NCBI GenBank assembly: GCA_030836725.1 | Contig: JAUPLV010000036.1 | Coordinates: 1-15,051 of the forward strand | DNA: 15,051 nt | Direction of reading: 5' to 3' | Source of the DNA: Pseudomonadota bacterium | Lineage (GTDB): Bacteria; Pseudomonadota; Gammaproteobacteria; Burkholderiales; Thiobacillaceae | In this document: positions 13,936 to 15,051 of the stretch, piece after piece | Layout: every line of letters begins with the position of its first letter | Numbering within the stretch: the stretch's first letter is position 1 | Notes under the pieces: generated by a model | Told to the model about the DNA's origin: nothing | Seen by the model: only the letters and a program-made list of their open reading frames with translations | Databases searched by the model: none | Made by a program: the position numbers and the translations under genes

Positions 13936-15051
13936 ATGGATATAGACATTCGCACGCCGCTGGTATCGATAATCGTGCGCAGCATGGGCCGCCCCGAACT
14001 GCGGCTGGCTCTGGAATCCATCGCGGCCCAGGATTATCCCCGGATCGAGGTCGTCCTGGTCGATGCTTCCGGCGGCGATCATCCTCCGCTGCCCGATATT
14101 CGCTGGCGGCCAGGCCATGTATTGCGCAAGGCGGGGGGCGATCGTCGTTTGCCCCGTCCCGTGGCCTGCAATGTCGGCCTTGACGCGGTTCATGGGGACT
14201 GGTTCTGTTTCCTGGACGATGACGATAGCTATGAGCCTCATCACGTCTCCGCCCTGATCGAGGCCACCCTCGAAAACCCGGATGCGCTGCTGGTCTATGG
14301 AAAAACCAACATTCTTGGACCGGATGGGCGGGTTGAAAAGATATTCGGAACGCCTTTCAACCGGGCAATCATGTATTACGGTCCGCTCTTCTATTGGCAG
14401 GCATCGTTGATTGCGCGAAAAGTACGGGATCTGGGGTGCCGGTTCGACGAGGCCCTCGATGTTTGCGAGGATCGGGATTTCCTCAACCAGATTGCCGAAC
14501 ACGGGGATTTTGTCTTTGTCCCTATCGTTACCTTCAATTACCGGCCCGATCTCGGGACATCGGGAACGGGACGCGGCCTTAACTGGAATGCCGCCCGCAT
14601 GCAATATTTCGACGGCCTGCTCAGGGCCAAGTGGGCGGGCCCGCGCGAATATCACACGGCGCGGGTGGGCGCCTGGGTTCGGCAGGCAATCGACGCCTAT
14701 GGCCGGGGCGATGCCGCGGAAAGCCGCAGGCGCCTCGAGCGCGTTCTGGGCGAGTATCCTGAAGACCCCAATGCCCTGCATGCCATGGCGCGCCTGAATC
14801 TGGAAGCGAAGCGGCTGTCCGAGGCGGAGGACCAGGCGCGGCGCGCTATCGGGTTCATCCCCGACTCGGCTGAATTCCACTATACCCATGCGTTGATCCT
14901 CGAAGCCTTGAGCGATTTTCAGAAGGCCCGCCAGGCCGCGCGGTTCGCCGGTATCGACCCGGCCTTCAGGCAGCTTGCCGGACAATTGCTGGGGCGTTTG
15001 CCGGCTCCGATACCGCATGCGTCGACGCCGGCCTCCGCCCCGTCCATTTCA
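13936..15051 (+). CDS. GT2 glycosyltransferase with C-terminal TPR-like repeats, 3' end outside the window
   Basis: The frame is open from ATG 13936 to the last base, giving 372 codons and no stop. Residues about 7-230 are a GT2 domain: PLVSIIVRSMGRPELRLAL, VVLVDASGGDHP, ACNVGLDAVHGDWFCFLDDDDSYEP (acidic cluster Asp94-97, the metal/nucleotide-sugar DXD site), LVYGKTNILGPDG, then a CEDRDFL motif (Glu178, Asp179) in the catalytic-base position and FNYRPDLGTSGTGRG. From about 238 on the sequence is helical and TPR-like (AESRRRLERVLGEYPEDPNALHAMARL and SEAEDQARRAIGFIPDSAEF). The last residues turn Pro/Ala/Ser-rich, a linker, so another domain may follow. ATG 13936 lies just before the first GT2 strand, but it has no clear ribosome site and the frame is open further upstream. 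It follows the DUF4254 gene by 82 bases. Confidence 0.85.
   Translation, partial: MDIDIRTPLVSIIVRSMGRPELRLALESIAAQDYPRIEVVLVDASGGDHPPLPDIRWRPGHVLRKAGGDRRLPRPVACNVGLDAVHGDWFCFLDDDDSYEPHHVSALIEATLENPDALLVYGKTNILGPDGRVEKIFGTPFNRAIMYYGPLFYWQASLIARKVRDLGCRFDEALDVCEDRDFLNQIAEHGDFVFVPIVTFNYRPDLGTSGTGRGLNWNAARMQYFDGLLRAKWAGPREYHTARVGAWVRQAIDAYGRGDAAESRRRLERVLGEYPEDPNALHAMARLNLEAKRLSEAEDQARRAIGFIPDSAEFHYTHALILEALSDFQKARQAARFAGIDPAFRQLAGQLLGRLPAPIPHASTPASAPSIS

Noticed and set aside
13876..15018. 380-codon minus-strand open frame near the window end
   Set aside because: It is antisense to a real GT2-TPR gene on the + strand that keeps the FLDDDD and CEDRDF motifs and is open to the window end. The minus frame shows no recognisable domain.

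Overview
The window is a GC-rich stretch of a proteobacterial genome, most likely beta- or gammaproteobacterial. The clues are the REP-type palindromes with a GGGAGCGGCTTCAGCCGC core and the style of the multidomain glycosyltransferases. The exact taxon cannot be fixed from the sequence. All supported genes lie on the + strand and almost all concern glycan assembly. This looks like part of a surface-polysaccharide or protein-glycosylation locus (O-antigen, capsule, or flagellin/S-layer glycan). No tRNA, rRNA, CRISPR array, integrase or insertion sequence was seen.

Layout. Positions 1-94 hold a REP copy and a second small hairpin. Genes 1 and 2 form a coupled pair: a small SAM methyltransferase (95-865) whose TAA overlaps the ATG of a 1170-residue GT4-GT2-GT2 glycosyltransferase (865-4377). 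A 362-base gap follows. It contains a perfect 27-bp inverted pair of REPs (4517-4543 and 4607-4633), then the strongest Shine-Dalgarno of the window in front of a 21-codon ORF (4678-4743). That ORF contains a run of ten T and ends in an ATGA overlap with the next gene.

The second block runs from 4740 to the window end in close order. It comprises a SEC-C/TPR protein with a glycosyltransferase-like C-terminus (4740-5615), and a 1155-residue protein with a degenerate WbsX-like domain, two intact GT2 domains and a decayed third GT2 (5612-9079). Then come a zinc-ribbon methyltransferase with a long helical tail (9084-10862) and a fusion of DUF5672, SEC-C, TPR and a GT9-like domain (10911-13223). 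The block closes with a DUF4254 protein (13236-13853) and a GT2-TPR protein that runs off the window end (13936-15051).

How they may work together (inference): the multidomain glycosyltransferases would each add several sugars, the two methyltransferases would modify or cap the glycan, and the TPR and SEC-C parts would hold partners together or dock the enzymes on an acceptor. The most unusual points are the reuse of one SEC-C zinc module, with a 32-nt identical DNA core, in two differently built proteins; the four-part DUF5672/SEC-C/TPR/GT9 fusion; the apparently dead domains at both ends of the 5612-9079 protein; and the leader ORF with its T tract.
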